DNA of 8,468 nt from G021776435 sp046756245 (lineage in GTDB: Bacteria > Pseudomonadota > Alphaproteobacteria > Caulobacterales > Parvularculaceae), in NCBI GenBank assembly GCA_046756245.1, contig JBHHVZ010000113.1, forward strand, positions 1-8,468. The letters are read 5' to 3'. Under the pieces are notes generated by a model. That model had not been told where the DNA came from. It saw only the letters and a program-made list of their open reading frames with translations, and did not search any database. Numbering within the stretch: position 1 is the first letter of the stretch; each line of letters opens with the position of its first letter. Of this stretch, positions 6,151 to 8,468 are shown piece by piece. The translations under genes were made by a program, and so were the position numbers.

Positions 6151-6241
6151 TCGATTTGAAATACGATAAGCACGCGCCAATTTCCGCCGCGCGCCGGCTG
6201 TACGCGGCGTAGCGAAGCGTGCAATCTAAGCGGTTCATCGA

Positions 6242-6265
6242 GGCGGAATTCGTTTCCGCTCCGCC
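6242..6265 (+). promoter_or_regulatory. Hairpin in the leader of the cytochrome b561 gene
   Basis: GCGGAA (6243-6248) and TTCCGC (6254-6259) form a 6-bp stem with a 5-nt loop. An alternative pairing of GGCGG (6242-6246) with CCGCC (6261-6265) competes with it. It ends 17 nt before the ATG at 6283, where the ribosome site is weak (CGGG). No T-run follows on either strand. I saw no convincing promoter elsewhere in the 6151-6282 gap. Confidence 0.25.
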
Positions 6266-6282
6266 AACAGAACGGGTTTGTC

Positions 6283-6864
6283 ATGGCTGGCGAAGCGCGC
6301 GTCCGATATTCGACGGTGGCGATTTTCTTTCACTGGACGATCGCCATTCTTCTGATCGGACAGGTCGCCGGCGGCCTATTCATGGTCAATATTCCCGATG
6401 AGGAAGCGAGCCTCAAACTTCAGGTTTTCCAGCTTCACAAGTCATTCGGCGTAACGATCCTGCTGCTTTCGGCGTTGCGGCTTTTATGGCGACTCATAAA
6501 CCCTGCGCCGCCGCTTCCCGAAACGATGGCCGGCTGGGAGAAGTTTGCAGCACGCGCGTCGCATGGGTTGTTCTATTTCATGCTGTTCGCCATTCCGCTG
6601 GTCGGCTGGGCGGTGGTTTCGGCGTCCCCGCTCAATCTTCCGACCGTGTTGTTCGGCGTCGTTCCGTGGCCGCATATGCCGTTTTTCGAAGGCGTAGCCG
6701 ATCGCCAAGCGCTCGAAGACGCGCTTGCGGAAGTGCATGAATATCTCGCCTTCACTACGGTCGGGCTTTTGGTCCTCCATATTGCTGCAGCGTTGAAACA
6801 TCATTTCCTCGATCGCGACGATGTGCTTGCGCGAATGTTGCCGCTTGTAAAACCGAAAGGGTAA
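6283..6864 (+). CDS. Cytochrome b561 (YceJ/CybB family)
   Basis: A 193-residue inner-membrane dihaem cytochrome with four predicted transmembrane helices, at about residues 12-34, 53-69, 94-114 and 154-171. His17 (FFHW), His52 (QLHKSFG), His152 (VHEY) and His166 (VLHIAAALKHH) match the haem ligands of E. coli CybB (His13, His46, His137, His151, from memory), including the exact 14-residue spacing of the last pair. The family passes electrons across the membrane from quinol; CybB itself is a superoxide:ubiquinone oxidoreductase. The stop codon is 5 nt before the YceI start, so the two genes are translationally close and surely share a transcript, as yceJ-yceI do in E. coli. The loop between helices 3 and 4 is rich in Pro and Trp and faces the YceI side in the usual topology. 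Confidence 0.92.
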   Translation: MAGEARVRYSTVAIFFHWTIAILLIGQVAGGLFMVNIPDEEASLKLQVFQLHKSFGVTILLLSALRLLWRLINPAPPLPETMAGWEKFAARASHGLFYFMLFAIPLVGWAVVSASPLNLPTVLFGVVPWPHMPFFEGVADRQALEDALAEVHEYLAFTTVGLLVLHIAAALKHHFLDRDDVLARMLPLVKPKG

Positions 6865-6869
6865 GGCCC

Positions 6870-7475
6870 GTGTCTGGAATGCGAGTTGCCTTTTTCACCG
6901 TGACGGCGCTGGCCTTCACCGTTTGCAGCGAGGGCGCGGAGATCGGCGCTGAGACCGAATCTGCATCACAAAGCGATTTTTGGGTTGTCGACATGGACCA
7001 AAGCCGGCTCGGCTTCACCGCCGTGCAGGCTGGCGACTCGATTACCGGCGCGTTCGGAGATTTTTCCGCCGCCATTCGATTCGATCCCGATCATCTCGAA
7101 GGCGCGACGATTGACGTTTCCGTCGATATGAAATCGGCGCGGACCGGCGACCGGCAGCGCGACCTGGCGCTGCCGGGAAAAGAGTGGTTCTACGCGAAGC
7201 GGTATCCGGCCGCGCATTTTGTTTCGAGCGACGTGGCGCTCGTCGGCGACGACGCATACGAAGCCCGCGGGACGCTGACCATTCGCGACGTTTCGAAAGA
7301 TGTCGTCTTGCCGTTCACGCTTGCGATGGAGGGCGACGAAGCCCGCGCCGAAGGCGCGCTCACCCTGATGCGCATCGATTACGGCGTCGGCCAGGGCGGC
7401 GAGTGGGACACCGAACAGTGGGTCGACTTCGAAGTGCGGGTCGATTTTGCGGTCACGGCCCATCGCGCGTCGTAG
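6870..7475 (+). CDS. YceI family periplasmic isoprenoid-binding protein
   Basis: A 201-residue exported lipocalin-like beta-barrel. The N-terminus MSGMR plus a hydrophobic stretch to about Val18 is a signal peptide; V-C-S before Glu21 fits signal peptidase I. Cys19 is not preceded by a good lipobox, so lipidation is doubtful. The YceI domain runs from WVVDMDQSRLGFTA (38-51) through GDFSAAIRFDPDHLEGA, the conserved KEWFYAKRYPAAHF segment and GTLTIRDVSKDVVLPF to the end. Family members bind long polyisoprenoids such as octaprenyl pyrophosphate or a ubiquinone precursor in a closed tunnel. Pairing with cytochrome b561 suggests a quinone or isoprenoid redox role, which is inference. The start is GTG, with AAAGGG 8 nt upstream inside the end of the preceding gene; the internal ATG at 6879 has poorer spacing. 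Confidence 0.9.
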   Translation: MSGMRVAFFTVTALAFTVCSEGAEIGAETESASQSDFWVVDMDQSRLGFTAVQAGDSITGAFGDFSAAIRFDPDHLEGATIDVSVDMKSARTGDRQRDLALPGKEWFYAKRYPAAHFVSSDVALVGDDAYEARGTLTIRDVSKDVVLPFTLAMEGDEARAEGALTLMRIDYGVGQGGEWDTEQWVDFEVRVDFAVTAHRAS

Positions 7476-7489
7476 GCGCCGGGGCGGAT

Positions 7490-7518
7490 TTGACAGAACG
7501 CGCGTGGAGCGCTTTATC
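7490..7518 (+). promoter_or_regulatory. Candidate sigma-70 promoter for the FAH-family gene
   Basis: A perfect TTGACA (7490-7495), a 17-bp spacer and TTTATC (7513-7518, three of six) lie in the 79-nt gap after yceI. Transcription would start near 7525, leaving a leader of about 30 nt that contains the GAGGA ribosome site. It suggests the hydrolase gene can be expressed separately from the b561-YceI pair. Confidence 0.5.
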
Positions 7519-7554
7519 CGACGGAATGCGGCAGCGGCGAAAGAGGATTGAGCC

Positions 7555-8468
7555 ATGAAGCTTGCTTCGTTGAAAGGCGGGCGCGACGGTCGTCTGGTTA
7601 TCGTTTCGCATGATCTGGCGCGCTTCGTGAAAGCGCCGGCTGAGATTGCGACGACGCTTCAGGATGCGCTCGACGACTGGGATCGCAACGCGCCGCTGCT
7701 CGGCGAAATATCCGGCAAGCTCAATGCAGGAGAGATTGAAGGCGCGCCTTTCGACGAGGCGGCTTGCGCCTCGCCGTTGCCGCGCGCCTATCAGTGGGCG
7801 GACGGCTCGGCCTATGTCAATCACGTCGAATTGGTGCGGAAAGCCCGCGGCGCGGAAATGCCGGAAAGCTTCTGGACCGACCCGCTGATGTATCAGGGCG
7901 GGTCGGATGCGTTTCTTGGCCCCCGCGATAATATTCTTATGCCGACGGACGAGGGATGGGGCGTCGACATGGAAGGTGAGATCGCCGTCATAACCGGCGA
8001 CGTTCCGATGGCGGCGACGCCTGAGGAGGCGGTCGGCTGCATCAAACTGCTGATGCTTGTGAATGACGTATCCCTGCGCGGCCTCATCCCGGGCGAACTC
8101 GCCAAGGGCTTCGGATTTTTTCAGTCGAAGCCGTCTTCGGCCTTCAGTCCCTGCGCAGTGACGCCGGACGAACTCGGCGACGCCTGGAAGGACGCCAAAC
8201 TGCATTTGCCGCTCCTGGTTCGCTTCAACGGAGAGGAATTCGGGCGCGCCGAAGCCGGCGTCGACATGACGTTCAACTTCGCCCAGTTGATTGCGCATGC
8301 AGCGAAGTCGCGTCCGCTCGGCGCCGGCGCGATCATCGGTTCGGGCACGGTGTCGAACAAGCTTGACGGCGGGCCGGGCAAGCCTGCGAAGGAAGGCGGC
8401 GCAGGCTACTCTTGCATCGCCGAAATCCGCATGATCGAAACGATCAATGACGGCGCGCCGAAAACGCC
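7555..8468 (+). CDS. Fumarylacetoacetate hydrolase family protein, probable fumarylacetoacetase (3' end beyond window)
   Basis: The first 304 codons of an enzyme usually about 330-340 residues long; the reading frame is open to the window edge. It resembles the short bacterial fumarylacetoacetase (FahA/HmgB type), which cleaves fumarylacetoacetate to fumarate and acetoacetate, the last step of tyrosine/homogentisate degradation. Expected active-site residues can be placed against the mouse enzyme by spacing: Asp83 and His90 (ADGSAYVNHVELV; Asp126/His133), the metal pair Glu140 and Glu142 (DMEGEIAVI), Asp171 (LVNDVS) and Lys184 (AKGFGFF), with the GSGTVSNK loop near residues 286-293. The ATG follows GAGGA by 7 nt and the N-terminus MKLASLKGGRDGRLVIVS is family-typical. 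It follows the YceI gene by 79 nt with its own candidate promoter. Related FAH-family lyases on other substrates remain possible, so the pathway call depends on the unseen neighbours. Confidence 0.9.
   Translation, partial: MKLASLKGGRDGRLVIVSHDLARFVKAPAEIATTLQDALDDWDRNAPLLGEISGKLNAGEIEGAPFDEAACASPLPRAYQWADGSAYVNHVELVRKARGAEMPESFWTDPLMYQGGSDAFLGPRDNILMPTDEGWGVDMEGEIAVITGDVPMAATPEEAVGCIKLLMLVNDVSLRGLIPGELAKGFGFFQSKPSSAFSPCAVTPDELGDAWKDAKLHLPLLVRFNGEEFGRAEAGVDMTFNFAQLIAHAAKSRPLGAGAIIGSGTVSNKLDGGPGKPAKEGGAGYSCIAEIRMIETINDGAPKT

Noticed and set aside
7453..8298. Minus-strand open frame of 281 codons opposite the FAH-family gene
   Set aside because: The plus strand encodes a clear FAH domain with placed catalytic residues; the antisense translation is featureless.

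Overview
This is a GC-rich (roughly 60% or more), densely packed chromosomal window. I read it as an alphaproteobacterium on codon usage, the tRNA-Leu sequence and the gene types; a marine Hyphomonadales/Parvularculales-type organism is a guess I cannot confirm. It looks like ordinary housekeeping and peripheral metabolism. I see no transposase, integrase, phage gene, CRISPR array, toxin-antitoxin pair or change in base composition.

Layout. An FAD-dependent oxidoreductase of the geranylgeranyl-reductase/FixC type (6-1160, minus) diverges from a run of four plus-strand genes: a kelch beta-propeller lipoprotein, a glutathione S-transferase, a stand-alone CinA/MoaB-type molybdopterin-binding domain protein, and a single-chain iron-sulfur L-serine ammonia-lyase (1299-5229). 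Gaps in this run are 16-48 nt, so co-transcription is likely. The divergent intergenic region holds a candidate promoter bracketed by an inverted repeat, and an 11-bp direct repeat. A tRNA-Leu(UAA) gene follows (5302-5388). Its encoded CCA end runs into a 90-nt tract of overlapping hairpins and repeated words, probably a dispersed intergenic repeat.

The right third carries a YdjA-type nitroreductase (5533-6150), a cytochrome b561 (6283-6864) closely coupled to a YceI-family periplasmic protein (6870-7475), and a fumarylacetoacetase-type hydrolase (7555 to beyond the window edge). The last gene has its own candidate sigma-70 promoter with a perfect TTGACA box. The b561-YceI pair matches the E. 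coli yceJ-yceI arrangement. The hydrolase suggests that tyrosine/homogentisate degradation genes lie just beyond the window.

How the genes work together. There is no single pathway. Serine deamination to pyruvate and fumarylacetoacetate cleavage both feed central carbon metabolism. The GST, nitroreductase, FAD oxidoreductase and b561/YceI genes share a redox or isoprenoid-quinone flavour, but that link is only inference. I found no convincing undescribed system. The points most worth a second look are the tRNA-proximal repeat, the operator-like dyad at the divergent promoter, and the exact C-terminal cysteine of the serine dehydratase.
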